In this document: piece after piece, positions 1-8,494 of the stretch | Position numbering within the stretch: the first letter of the stretch is position 1 | Layout: each line of letters starts with the position of its first letter | From: Asaia sp003994335 | GTDB taxonomy: Bacteria; Pseudomonadota; Alphaproteobacteria; Acetobacterales; Acetobacteraceae | DNA: 64,000 bases | Reading direction: 5' to 3' | Assembly (NCBI RefSeq): GCF_037151175.1 | Contig: NZ_JBBCOR010000007.1 | Span: 62,001-126,000, forward strand | Notes under the pieces: generated by a model | Told to the model about the DNA's origin: nothing | The model's input: only the letters and a program-made list of their open reading frames with translations | Database searches by the model: none | Program-made: the position numbers and the translations under genes

Positions 1-782
1 GTCTTTTTTCCAAGGAAATTCATGAGGCATTGCGCGCAGGTAGGATCGATTTTGCCGTGCACAGTCTCAAGGATCTGGAAACCTTCCTGCCGGATGATCT
101 CCTATTGGGCTGCACGTTGCGCCGCGAGGACCCGCGCGACGCGCTGGTCCTGCGTGACCGTGACGGCCTGTGTCCCGGGGGCGATCCGCTCTCGGCACTC
201 CGTAAGGGCGCGATCATCGGGTGCGCTTCGATACGACGTCAGGCGCAGCTTCTGGCGCGCCGGCCTGATCTGCGATTTCGCCTGATTCGAGGCAATGTGC
301 AGACACGGCTGCGCAAGCTGGAGGCGGGAGAATGCGACGCGACATTTCTCGCTCTGGCAGGCCTCAACCGCCTCGGGCTGGGGGATCGGGCGGATGTGGT
401 ATTCGAGCCTGAGGCGATGCTGCCTGCTTGTGGCCAAGGAATCATCGGTATCACCCTGCGCCGTAAGGATGACGGGTTGCTGGCGCTCATGCCTGCGCTC
501 GAGGATCGCATGACGCGTCACGCCGCCATGGCCGAGCGCGCCTTGCTCGAAGGGTTGGATGGCTCTTGCCGTACGCCGATCGGGGGATATGCCTCGGTGG
601 GAGAAGGCCGTCTTACCTTGCATGGCCTGATCGCCTCTGAGGATGGCAGTTTTGTGCTGCGCCGATCTCTCACGGCTTCTCCTGAAGAAGCTTCCGCTAT
701 GGGGGCCGAACTCGCCGCGATCATGCGTCGCGATACTCCCCGGGAGATATTTGACCGCCTGATCGGGCAGCCCGGCTGGTAG
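1..782 (+). CDS. hemC: Hydroxymethylbilane synthase (porphobilinogen deaminase), 5' end missing
   Basis: Condenses four porphobilinogen molecules to hydroxymethylbilane in haem biosynthesis; cytoplasmic. The frame is open from base 3, so the gene enters the window already coding, and about 259 residues are visible against roughly 310 in the family. Seen: the substrate/cofactor-binding stretch AVHSLKDLE near the left edge, RGNVQTRLRKLE, and the C-terminal cofactor loop LDGSCRTPIGG, whose Cys (codon at 567) carries the dipyrromethane cofactor. The stop at 780-782 is followed by a palindrome and then by a convergent aldo/keto reductase. Identification is firm; the true start lies outside the window. 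Confidence 0.97.
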   Translation, partial: LFSKEIHEALRAGRIDFAVHSLKDLETFLPDDLLLGCTLRREDPRDALVLRDRDGLCPGGDPLSALRKGAIIGCASIRRQAQLLARRPDLRFRLIRGNVQTRLRKLEAGECDATFLALAGLNRLGLGDRADVVFEPEAMLPACGQGIIGITLRRKDDGLLALMPALEDRMTRHAAMAERALLEGLDGSCRTPIGGYASVGEGRLTLHGLIASEDGSFVLRRSLTASPEEASAMGAELAAIMRRDTPREIFDRLIGQPGW

Positions 783-795
783 GGACAACGCGACA

Positions 796-814
796 GGAGG
801 CAGGCCCTGCCTCC
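796..814. repeat. Perfect palindrome after hemC
   Basis: Two 9-base arms (GGAGGCAGG and CCTGCCTCC) flank a single C. It sits 14 bases after the hemC stop, between convergent genes. There is no T-run, so it is at best a weak terminator or a messenger-stabilising hairpin. Confidence 0.4.
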
Positions 815-926
815 ATTCGGATCGTATCCGGAAGTTGGTCGCTGCGAAGCCGGCCGCTCCCATCACGGAGACGGGCGATGGGATGCGCCGTGCGCATGAA
901 ACCCGTCTCAGCGTCCCAAAAGGTTC

Positions 927-1907
927 TTACCACGCATAGGCTTCGGGTGCCTCGCCCCGCGGCCCCGGCCAGATCTTGTCCAGACGGGCAAGGATTTCTT
1001 TATCCAGAGCGATCGTCGTGGCGTGAAGCTGGAGGGTGAGCTGCTCCGCCAGGCGCGGACCGACGATCGGCGCGGTGACACCGGGCTGGTGCAGCAGCCA
1101 GGCAAGGGCAATGGCCGCCGGGTCTTCGCCCAGGCTGTGACAGAGGGATTCATAGGACTCGATGTGCGATCTGAGGCCTTCATTCTGGTTTACCAGGGCC
1201 GCCCGCCTTCCGCCGGCAGGATGGTTCAGGATGCCCCCGAGCAGTCCTCCCGCGAGCGGGCTCCAGGGAATGACCCCTATGCCATGATAACGGGCAGCAG
1301 GCAGGACCTCGCTCTCGATGGCACGGTTGGTGAGATTATAAAGGCTCTGCTCGGAAACGAGACCAAGCCTGCGGCCCTGCGCGGCGAAACCCTGCGCTGT
1401 TGCGAGATGCCAGCCTGCGAAATTGCTGCTGCCGACATAGCTGATCTTCCCTTGCTGGATCAGGACATCCATGGCCTGCCAGATTTCCTCCCAGGGAGTC
1501 GACCGGTCGATATGATGCATCTGGTACAGGTCGATATGGTCTGTCTTCAGGCGCTTCAGGCTCGCGTCGCAGGCCCGCCTGATATGATAGGCGGACAGAT
1601 GCCGGTCATTGGGGCCATATCCCATGGGTTGATAGAGCTTTGTCGCAAGCACGATCTGATCGCGCCGCCCCCCTTGTGCGAGCCATCGGCCGATAATTTC
1701 TTCGGAAAGGCCGTATCCTTTCTCCATGTCGGGTTTTTGCGGCCCCCCATAGACATCGGCGGTGTCGATCATGGTGATCCCCTCTTCGAGGGCTCGGTCC
1801 ATGATCGAAAAGGATTCTGCTTCGTCAGTGAGATACCCGAAATTCATCGTACCCAGGATGATCTGGCTGATTTTCAGGCCGCTTCGGCCTAGAGGGCGAT
1901 ACTGCAT
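927..1907 (-). CDS. Aldo/keto reductase
   Basis: Predicted NAD(P)H-dependent oxidoreductase with the aldo/keto reductase TIM barrel, 326 aa, a normal length. The catalytic tetrad is recognisable: Asp and Tyr in DTADVYG, Lys in LATKLY, His in YQMHHID. A C-terminal cofactor-binding pattern (APIVGPRLAEQL) is also present. The N-terminal MQYRPLGRSGLKIS is typical of the Tas/YghZ-like branch acting on aldehydes and small ketones; the exact substrate cannot be read from sequence. It is transcribed away from the catalase-peroxidase across a 299-base divergent intergenic region and runs towards hemC. Confidence 0.92.
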   Translation of the reverse strand: MQYRPLGRSGLKISQIILGTMNFGYLTDEAESFSIMDRALEEGITMIDTADVYGGPQKPDMEKGYGLSEEIIGRWLAQGGRRDQIVLATKLYQPMGYGPNDRHLSAYHIRRACDASLKRLKTDHIDLYQMHHIDRSTPWEEIWQAMDVLIQQGKISYVGSSNFAGWHLATAQGFAAQGRRLGLVSEQSLYNLTNRAIESEVLPAARYHGIGVIPWSPLAGGLLGGILNHPAGGRRAALVNQNEGLRSHIESYESLCHSLGEDPAAIALAWLLHQPGVTAPIVGPRLAEQLTLQLHATTIALDKEILARLDKIWPGPRGEAPEAYAW

Positions 1908-2206
1908 GACTGCCTCCCGAGATAACTGAAGCGCCTGTCAGGACCGGAATGTCCCGGCGCCCCCGTTTCCTGCATGGCACGGCGCGTTCCTGCCGATTAG
2001 GGGCATAAAGCAGCATGGATCTATCGTTTTGAAGCATGAAACCCAGGAAGCCGGAAGCGGGCATGCCGGGGAGAAAAGCGCGGTAGTGCCTGTCAGAGAT
2101 ATAGAGACAAACGGTTGGAGTAATAAGCCGAGAGTTCCTAGGACAATTCCAACAGTAATGACCGTGCAGAAACCATGGTTGTTATTCATTGTCTTGGAGT
2201 TCGGAA
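1908..2206. other. Divergent intergenic region, aldo/keto reductase and katG promoters
   Basis: About 300 bases between two divergently transcribed genes, so it must hold both promoters. I see no clear operator. A short minus-strand frame (about 1938-2189) begins with a hydrophobic stretch, but it has no ribosome binding site and overlaps the likely katG leader, so I do not call it a gene. Confidence 0.5.
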
Positions 2207-4462
2207 ATGAGATTGCTGAAATTCGGCATGGCGGCGTTGATCGCGACCACGACCCTGACCACGATGCCCAGCGCAGCCCGTGCAGACGGTATCGAAAACC
2301 CCAACGAATTCTATTGGCCCACACGGCTCAGCCTGGCACCGCTGCGCCTGCATGATGCGGCGTCGAACCCCTACGGACCCGATTTCGTCTATACCAGGGA
2401 CTTCCGCAAGCTGGATCTCGAGGCTGTCAAAGCCGATATCCGCAAGACCCTGACCCAATCCCAGCCCTGGTGGCCTGCCGATTACGGCACTTACGCGCCG
2501 TTTTTCGTGCGTATGGCCTGGCACGCGGCTGGGACCTATCGCGCCATGGATGGGCGCGGCGGTGAAGAAGGCGCCGAGCAACGTTTTGAGCAGCTGAACA
2601 GCTGGCCCGATAACGCCAGTCTGGACAAGGCGCGCCGCCTGCTCTGGCCGGTCAAGAAAAAATACGGTCGCAACCTTTCCTGGGGCGATCTGATGGTGCT
2701 CACAGGGAATGTTTCGCTGGAGTCCATGGGCTTCAAGACGCTGGGCTTTGCCGGTGGACGCGCCGATGACTGGGAGAGCGAGCTGGTTTACTGGGGCCCC
2801 GGCACCCAGTTCATGAGTTCGAACGTCGATTCACAGATCAAGAAATCCAGTGTCGAGCCGGGTGGCCATCTGCCGAAGCCTCTGGCCTCGACCACCAAGG
2901 GGCTGATCTATGTGAATCCCGAGGGACCCAATGGCGTGCCGGACCCGGCAGCGGCGGCGCAGATGATTCGCCTCGCCTTCGGGCGCATGGCCATGAATGA
3001 CGAGGAAACCGTTGCCCTGATCGCGGGCGGTCATACCTTCGGCAAGGCGCATGGTGCGGCTTCCGCCACCAAATGCGTAGGGGTTGCGCCTGCTGCGGCG
3101 CCTGTCGAGCAGCAGGGTCTGGGCTGGGCCAACCACTGTGCGCAGGGCAAGCTGAAGGCGACCGATGCCATTACCAGCGGGCTCGAGGGCGCATGGTCGG
3201 CCGACCCGATCCATTTCACCTCGCAATATCTCGATAATCTGCTGGGGCATGAATGGGTCAAGACCAAGAGCCCGGCCGGTGCCACGCAATGGGTGCCCAA
3301 GGACGCCGAGAATATCGTTCCCGATGCCAGCGACCCGAACAAGCTGCATCCGCTGATGATGTTCACGACCGATATCGCGCTGCGCACCGACCCCTCCTAT
3401 CGGGCTATCATCACGCGCTGGGCCGCGCATCCCGAGCAGTTCGCCGATGCGTTCGCCCATGCCTGGTTCAAGCTGACCCATCGCGATCTGGGGCCGAAAT
3501 CGCGCTATTTCGGGTCTGAAGTCCCATCCGCCGACTTCCTGTGGCAGGACCCGCTCCCCGCGGCTCAGGGTGCCACGGTCAATGCCGCCGATCTGCGTGA
3601 GTTGAAGAAGGCGATAGCGGCATCGGGGCTGACAGAGCGCGAGATGATCAAGACAGCCTGGGCGTCGGCAGCATCTTTCCGCGACTCCGATCATCGTGGC
3701 GGGGCCAACGGGGCGCGTATCCGTCTGGCGCCGGAGAGTGACTGGGCCGTGAACGACCCTGATGAGCTGAAAACCGTCCTGCCGAAGCTCGAAGCGGTCC
3801 AGCAGCATTTCAACAGGGGTGCCCACCATGGCCGCAAAATCTCCCTGGCCGATGTCATCGTGCTGGCGGGTAATGTGGGCGTCGAGCAGGCGGCCAGAAA
3901 ATCGGGTGTTGCGCTGGATCTGCCTTTTGCCCCGGGGCGGGTGGATGCTGGTCCCGAGCAGACCGACAAGCAGTCTTTTGCCCTGCTGGAACTGAGCGCG
4001 GATGCGTTCCGCAATTATTATCGCGCCGAACCGGATGAGAAATCACCGACGCAGATGCTCGTCGATCGAGCCAGCAACCTCTCGCTGAGCGTGCCAGAGA
4101 TGACCGTGCTTCTGGGCGGACTGCGCGTTCTGGATATCAATGCCGGTCATTCCGAGCAGGGTGTCCTGACCACGTCTCCTGGCATTTTGAGCAATGATTT
4201 CTTCGTCAATCTGCTCGACATGTCCACGCGCTGGGAAAAATCGGCCACGCAGCAGGGCGTGTATGACGGGCTCGATCGCGACACAGGCAAAAAGCGCTGG
4301 ACGGCCTCCTCGGTCGATCTGATTTTCGGCGCGAATGCAGAGCTGCGCGCTGTGGTGGAGGTCTATGCCTCCGACGACGCCAAGGCGAAATTCATCAAGG
4401 ATTTTGCCAGCGCCTGGACCAAGGTCATGACGCTCGATCGTTTCGACCTGCGTCGCAACTGA
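2207..4462 (+). CDS. katG: Catalase-peroxidase with signal peptide (periplasmic KatG type)
   Basis: Bifunctional haem enzyme that removes H2O2 by catalase and peroxidase activity. I chose ATG 2207 over the TTG at 2189 because it has a GGAG site just upstream and opens directly into a signal peptide (MRLLKFGMAALIATT..., likely cut after ARA near residue 26). Active site: Arg102, Trp105 and His106 in VRMAWHAAGTYR; proximal His276 in GGHTFGKAHG; Tyr235 and Met261, which with Trp105 would form the Met-Tyr-Trp crosslink, keep the usual 26-residue spacing. The second, haem-less domain follows, giving 751 aa in total. Most KatG proteins are cytoplasmic, so the leader places this one with the exported KatP-like minority. 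A cupredoxin and a cytochrome b561 gene follow closely. Confidence 0.95.
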   Translation: MRLLKFGMAALIATTTLTTMPSAARADGIENPNEFYWPTRLSLAPLRLHDAASNPYGPDFVYTRDFRKLDLEAVKADIRKTLTQSQPWWPADYGTYAPFFVRMAWHAAGTYRAMDGRGGEEGAEQRFEQLNSWPDNASLDKARRLLWPVKKKYGRNLSWGDLMVLTGNVSLESMGFKTLGFAGGRADDWESELVYWGPGTQFMSSNVDSQIKKSSVEPGGHLPKPLASTTKGLIYVNPEGPNGVPDPAAAAQMIRLAFGRMAMNDEETVALIAGGHTFGKAHGAASATKCVGVAPAAAPVEQQGLGWANHCAQGKLKATDAITSGLEGAWSADPIHFTSQYLDNLLGHEWVKTKSPAGATQWVPKDAENIVPDASDPNKLHPLMMFTTDIALRTDPSYRAIITRWAAHPEQFADAFAHAWFKLTHRDLGPKSRYFGSEVPSADFLWQDPLPAAQGATVNAADLRELKKAIAASGLTEREMIKTAWASAASFRDSDHRGGANGARIRLAPESDWAVNDPDELKTVLPKLEAVQQHFNRGAHHGRKISLADVIVLAGNVGVEQAARKSGVALDLPFAPGRVDAGPEQTDKQSFALLELSADAFRNYYRAEPDEKSPTQMLVDRASNLSLSVPEMTVLLGGLRVLDINAGHSEQGVLTTSPGILSNDFFVNLLDMSTRWEKSATQQGVYDGLDRDTGKKRWTASSVDLIFGANAELRAVVEVYASDDAKAKFIKDFASAWTKVMTLDRFDLRRN

Positions 4463-4515
4463 CGTCTGACCATCAGATCTGCCCGCCATAGCGGGCAGAG
4501 AAGGGAGATTTTCCG

Positions 4516-4992
4516 ATGAAGCGTTCCAGTCATCCCCGCCCCGCGATGGCATGTGCTGTTGTGACGGTCGCCCTTCTGGGGGGTATGGGCCTCCTCACGT
4601 CGCACGCTGCCAAGGCTGCCACTGTCGAGGTCAGGATGCTGAGCCACACTGCCACGGGCGGTCGGGGTTTCGAACCGGCGATCGTGCATATCCACAGCGG
4701 TGACACGGTGCATTTCGTTGCGGCCGATCCCGGTCACAATGTCCAGTCTCTCCCGGGTATGATTCCGCAGGGAGCGGAACCGTTTGCCGGACCCATGGGG
4801 CATGATCTGAGTGTGACATTCAGCAAGCCCGGACTATACGGCTATAAGTGTCTGCCGCATTACTGGATGGGCATGGTCGGACTGGTTGTCGTGGACAAGC
4901 CGGTCAACGAGCAGGAAGCCAAATCCGTTTCCCAGCCCGGCGCGGCGGGGGCACGTTTCCGCCAGCTCTTCGATACGCTCGATCACGGGTAG
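4516..4992 (+). CDS. Pseudoazurin-like cupredoxin, exported
   Basis: Predicted small periplasmic blue copper electron carrier, 158 aa, starting with a signal peptide ending near HAAKA. Type-1 copper ligands are all present: His74 in DPGHNVQ, Cys112 and His115 in YKCLPHYW, and Met120. The C-x2-H-x4-M spacing matches pseudoazurin. A strong AAGGGAG ribosome site lies about 9 bases before the ATG. It stands 53 bases after the catalase-peroxidase and 7 bases before the cytochrome b561 gene, which suggests one transcript and a role in moving electrons in the periplasm. The partner enzyme is inferred from position only. The C-terminal tail of about 30 residues goes beyond the usual cupredoxin core. 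Confidence 0.9.
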   Translation: MKRSSHPRPAMACAVVTVALLGGMGLLTSHAAKAATVEVRMLSHTATGGRGFEPAIVHIHSGDTVHFVAADPGHNVQSLPGMIPQGAEPFAGPMGHDLSVTFSKPGLYGYKCLPHYWMGMVGLVVVDKPVNEQEAKSVSQPGAAGARFRQLFDTLDHG

Positions 4993-4999
4993 TCGGATC

Positions 5000-5587
5000 A
5001 TGCGGAACCCGGGCCAAGGTCGAAGCCATCCTGTGAAGCAGCATTATACGCGCATGGCGAGCGTGCTTCATTGGCTCGTGGCTGTGCTGCTGGGTGCACA
5101 AATAATACTCGGGCTTGCCATGATGCATGGCGGCCTGAGCGAGGCCCGGTCTTTTGCGCTGTTTCAACTGCACTCTGAGCTTGGGCTTTGTGTGTTCATC
5201 GTGATTGCCCTGCGCCTGCTCTGGCGGCTCACCCACAGGACCCCGCCCTTACCGCAAGGCATGAGCCGACTGACACGAAATCTGGCTCAGGGCGTCCATA
5301 CGGCGCTCTATATTCTTCAAGGCGGCGCTCCGATCAGTGGCTGGCTGCTCGCCTCTGCCCTGGCCCTGCCGGTGTCGTTCTTCGGCTTCGGCGATGTACC
5401 TCTTCTGTCAGGGGTGTCGGAGGGACAGTCGGAAGGCGCATTTCGCCTCATGCACCACTGGGCAGCATGGGGGTTAGGCGGGCTCGTGGTTGTTCATACC
5501 CTTGCCGCCTTGCATCACCGGTTGATCAAGGGTGAGCGCATATTCGACCGCATCAGCCCCTTCTATCGAACCGGACCTGACATCTGA
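5000..5587 (+). CDS. Cytochrome b561 family protein
   Basis: Four-helix inner-membrane dihaem cytochrome b, about 195 aa. Typical features are the LHWLVA motif in the first helix, HSELG in the second, HTALYILQGGAPISGWLLA in the third, and HHWAAWGLGGLVVVHTLAALHH in split His pairs near the end. Family members oxidise quinol or pass electrons across the membrane. The start could be ATG 5000, GTG 5033 or ATG 5054; I use ATG 5000, which lies 7 bases after the cupredoxin stop. As the last gene of the katG-cupredoxin group, it could feed quinol electrons to the periplasmic copper protein; that link is inference. Confidence 0.88.
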   Translation: MRNPGQGRSHPVKQHYTRMASVLHWLVAVLLGAQIILGLAMMHGGLSEARSFALFQLHSELGLCVFIVIALRLLWRLTHRTPPLPQGMSRLTRNLAQGVHTALYILQGGAPISGWLLASALALPVSFFGFGDVPLLSGVSEGQSEGAFRLMHHWAAWGLGGLVVVHTLAALHHRLIKGERIFDRISPFYRTGPDI

Positions 5588-6058
5588 GTCTGGTTTTACA
5601 GCCATCGAGGGGCCAGACAGCGTAGGCCGGTGGGGCTGGGCGAGCGGTTCCGTCATCTCGCGTGCCGCTCTGGCTGCATGGCAGCATGGCGTTCAGGTCA
5701 GAGCTGTATAGTTCGTGATGCTGCCAGACAGGATGCCAAATACTCGGTCGCGTACACAAAACTGTTATCTCATAATCGATTAAATATTAGCAATGATCGA
5801 TTCTATAGAGCTCACAATATGGAAAAATACTGAATCGCTTAGGGTTTTCCCATATGTCGGGCTCCCTATGACCTTACTGTTCATGGTCGCATGAACTTTT
5901 GGTTCAGGCGGGGGGAATTTATTTCATTTGTCCTCGAAGTTAACGGTTCATATACGAAAACTATTCTCATATTGATCGCGCCATCACTGTATTGGCCCAT
6001 AATGTGATGAATATTCCGGAATAAAGAACCAACAATCGAAATAAATGGACTCTGTGGG
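5588..6058 (+). promoter_or_regulatory. 471-base AT-rich upstream region of the ACP/KAS/Hint cluster
   Basis: No credible coding frame. From about 5750 to the ACP start the DNA turns clearly AT-rich compared with its surroundings. It contains an inverted repeat at 5879-5896 (GTTCAT and ATGAAC around six bases), a nearby GGTTCA and a GTTAACGGTTCAT stretch around 5940. These look like binding sites for a regulator, but no factor can be named. The region presumably holds the promoter for the cluster that follows. Confidence 0.5.
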
Positions 6059-6385
6059 ATGTCTCATCATATTGACGATGCTGTAATCGGCATGCTGGCG
6101 CGTCATTTCGATGTTGCGCCAGAAAACATCACGCCGGAAACCCGTTTTACGGAAGATCTCTCCGCCGATAGTTTTGATATCGTGGAACTGCTGTTCGAGA
6201 TCGAGGAGCAGGCGGGCATAGCGATACGCGAGAGCTCCTTCCCGGTCATCGCGACGGTGGGTGATCTGCTGGATCTGCTACGCGCCGGATTCGACCATGC
6301 CGGGGTTGATCTCATTCTCACGCAGAAAACCGTCAAGGAGACTACTCCTGTCACGGCGGCGCCACTGACGGTCACTACGGGATGA
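6059..6385 (+). CDS. Acyl carrier protein, dedicated (non-FabD/F operon)
   Basis: Carries an acyl chain on a phosphopantetheine arm. The attachment serine is Ser38 in the canonical ADSFDIVEL motif, and the four-helix fold is evident (MLARHFDV, DSFDIVELLFEIEE, VGDLLDLL). At 108 aa it is longer than the usual 75-85, with a Thr-rich tail of about 25 residues. It overlaps the next gene, a ketoacyl-ACP synthase, by four bases (ATGA), so the two are translationally coupled, as in NodF/NodE-type pairs that make a special acyl group. It is not next to fabD, fabG or other housekeeping fatty-acid genes, so a specialised role is likely. Its ribosome binding site is poor. Confidence 0.92.
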   Translation: MSHHIDDAVIGMLARHFDVAPENITPETRFTEDLSADSFDIVELLFEIEEQAGIAIRESSFPVIATVGDLLDLLRAGFDHAGVDLILTQKTVKETTPVTAAPLTVTTG

Positions 6386-7632
6386 ACCACCGGCTCACAA
6401 TGCCCAAACGCGTGGTCGTGACAGGAATGGGGATCGTCTCTCCACTTGCCGTCGGCGTGTCGAGCAGTCTGGAGGCACTGCACGCAAAAAGAACGCCATT
6501 GACGCGCGAGCGCTTCCAATGGGGCGGTTTTTCGCGCGCGCATGTCGTCGGGCGTGTGCCCTCCCGAACCTACAGGGTAGGGGGATATACTCCTGACGAA
6601 TGGTTCTCCGCCAAGGAGCAGCGCAGGCTCGACCGCTTCATACAGCTTGGCATCGTCGCCGCGCGCGAAGCGGTCTGTCAGGCACGTCTGATGCAGCTCG
6701 ACGCCGCGACCAGGGCGGGCATTGCCGTCAGCATTGGCTCCGGTATTGGAGGGCTCGATACGATCGCCCGCACAGCCAGCTCTGTTCCGGGGCAGGGGCG
6801 CCCGTTTTATTTGCCAAGCGTCTTGATCAATAGTTGCGCGGGCGAGATCGCGCGGCGCTACGGCTTTCTGGGCGGAGCGGAAGGCAATTCCGCCTCCTGT
6901 GCCACGGGGACGATTGCGATCGGCAAGGCGTTTCAGGCAATTCGGGACGGCTATCAGTCGATCGTGGTGGCTGGCGCCACAGAGGCGGCCGTCACCCCCG
7001 CCGGGATCAAGGTTTTTGCCGATCTGAACGCTCTGGCTGAGGCGACGGACCCGCACGCGGCCAGCCGTCCTTTCGACAGGGCGCGCACGGGTTTCGTTCT
7101 GTCGGAAGGGGCGGCGGTACTCGTGCTCGAGGCACGCGACCATGCGATCAGCCGTGGGGCTCCCATTCTGGGTGAGATCACCGGTTTTTCTCAAAGCGCC
7201 GATGCCCATGATCTCGTCGCACCGGATCCACTCGGACAGGGGGCCGAACGGGCAATGCGTGGTGCCCTGCGTGACGCGGGAATTTCTCCTGACGCAATCG
7301 GCTGGGTCAACGCGCATGCAACGGGCACGCCGCTGGGGGATGATATCGAGATCGGGGCCATAGAAGGCGTATTCGCCGGCTATGGAGAGGTCGTGGTGTC
7401 CTCGATCAAGGGCCTTACGGGCCATGCGCTGGGGGCGTCGGGTGCCATCGAGACTGTTCTTGGTATCGCTGCCATGCGCACCGGCATGATCCCGCCAAAC
7501 TATAATCTGGAGCAGCCGAGCCGGGTCAGTTTCCTGAACAGGCCACAAAGCGATCTGCCTTACCGGGGTGGGTATTGCCTTTCCAATAGCTTCGGCTTTG
7601 GGGGCGTGAACGCCGCGCTCGTCTTTCACTAA
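6382..7632 (+). CDS. Beta-ketoacyl-ACP synthase, FabF-like
   Basis: Condensing enzyme (KAS II type) that extends an acyl chain on ACP with malonyl-ACP, 416 aa, normal length. The active site is complete: Cys173 in NSASCATGT, His312 in NAHATGTPLGDD, Lys343 and His348 in SSIKGLTGHALGASG. The C-terminal glycine-rich NSFGFGGVNAALV is typical. An in-frame ATG seven codons in (MPKRVVVTG) could also be the start; the ATGA overlap with the ACP gene favours the first. A pentapeptide-repeat gene follows after 16 bases. The acyl product and its acceptor cannot be deduced. Confidence 0.94.
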   Translation: MNHRLTMPKRVVVTGMGIVSPLAVGVSSSLEALHAKRTPLTRERFQWGGFSRAHVVGRVPSRTYRVGGYTPDEWFSAKEQRRLDRFIQLGIVAAREAVCQARLMQLDAATRAGIAVSIGSGIGGLDTIARTASSVPGQGRPFYLPSVLINSCAGEIARRYGFLGGAEGNSASCATGTIAIGKAFQAIRDGYQSIVVAGATEAAVTPAGIKVFADLNALAEATDPHAASRPFDRARTGFVLSEGAAVLVLEARDHAISRGAPILGEITGFSQSADAHDLVAPDPLGQGAERAMRGALRDAGISPDAIGWVNAHATGTPLGDDIEIGAIEGVFAGYGEVVVSSIKGLTGHALGASGAIETVLGIAAMRTGMIPPNYNLEQPSRVSFLNRPQSDLPYRGGYCLSNSFGFGGVNAALVFH

Positions 7633-7648
7633 CCGGTCGAGAATAGGG

Positions 7649-8467
7649 ATGACAGAAATGAATGCCGGAAGCTGGACGTTCGAGATCCGTGATGCCGTCA
7701 GGGGGCAGGTCATGCATAGCGTCGAACTCGACGAGACCGACCTTGCCCTCTCGCCCCCTGAACAGCGCGCAGAGGCGCTCTATGTCGCTCTTGAGCGTCA
7801 TCTGCCGCTTGTCGGGGCTGATCTGAGCGACATGAACGCCGATTATATCGAAATGGGATACACCGATCTGATCGGTGTTGCCTTGCGCAATTCGCGGCTG
7901 CGGCGCGCCAATCTCAACGGTGTCAATTTCAGCGGGGCCGATCTTTCGGGGGCGGATCTTTCTGGCGCATCGCTGGTCGGGGCCCGTCTGTGCGGTGCCT
8001 CGCTCAGCGGGGCCTGTCTGCAGGAAGCCGATCTGCGTGGTGCCAATCTTTCGGGGGCTGTTCTGCTCAACGTCGATCTGAGTGGGGCCTTGCTGAATGG
8101 CGCCCTCCTCAATGGCGCAGTGTGCACAGGAACGGTTTTCGAGGGATGTGATCTGGCTTCGGCATCATCTTTTGGGGCCGAAATGAAACATGCCCGCTTC
8201 GAAGGGGCGCGATGGCGGGACATACCGCTTGCGCGGCGCCCCATACGTGTCAGTGGCCTGGATTATGACGTGACCATTCTCGAGCAGCATATCGTCGTCG
8301 GGTCCACGACCCTGACGATGAACGACCTCGCTCGTCTGGGCGAGCGGGAGGCTGTGAGCAAGGGTGGGGTGCGGGCCCTGCGTTTCATCAGAAATTTCAA
8401 AGGGGTGATCGAGAGCCTGTTCGCCTGCAGGGAACTCGTGCGCGACGTTCCGCAGATACAGATCTGA
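7649..8467 (+). CDS. Pentapeptide-repeat protein
   Basis: 272 aa with no signal peptide. A block of about 110 residues (roughly 53-165) consists of A(D/N)LSG-type pentapeptides (GADLSGADLSGASLVGARL), which fold as a right-handed quadrilateral beta-helix. The N-terminal 45 residues and the C-terminal 90 residues are not repeats and I do not recognise them. Such proteins usually act through protein contacts; no enzymatic residues are evident. It lies between the ketoacyl-ACP synthase (16-base gap) and the Hint gene (27-base gap), so it is probably part of the same transcript. The start could be the first or fourth codon (both Met). Confidence 0.85.
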   Translation: MTEMNAGSWTFEIRDAVRGQVMHSVELDETDLALSPPEQRAEALYVALERHLPLVGADLSDMNADYIEMGYTDLIGVALRNSRLRRANLNGVNFSGADLSGADLSGASLVGARLCGASLSGACLQEADLRGANLSGAVLLNVDLSGALLNGALLNGAVCTGTVFEGCDLASASSFGAEMKHARFEGARWRDIPLARRPIRVSGLDYDVTILEQHIVVGSTTLTMNDLARLGEREAVSKGGVRALRFIRNFKGVIESLFACRELVRDVPQIQI

Positions 8468-8494
8468 TCGGCAGCCCATAAGGGGGAAATAAAA

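Noticed and set aside
1938..2189. Small minus-strand frame starting MNNNHGFCTVITVGIVLG with a hydrophobic stretch
   Set aside because: No ribosome site; it overlaps the katG leader, and its second half looks random.
7875..8110. Regular short repeats in the DNA of the pentapeptide-repeat gene as a separate repeat element
   Set aside because: They follow from the coding of A(D/N)LSG pentapeptides.
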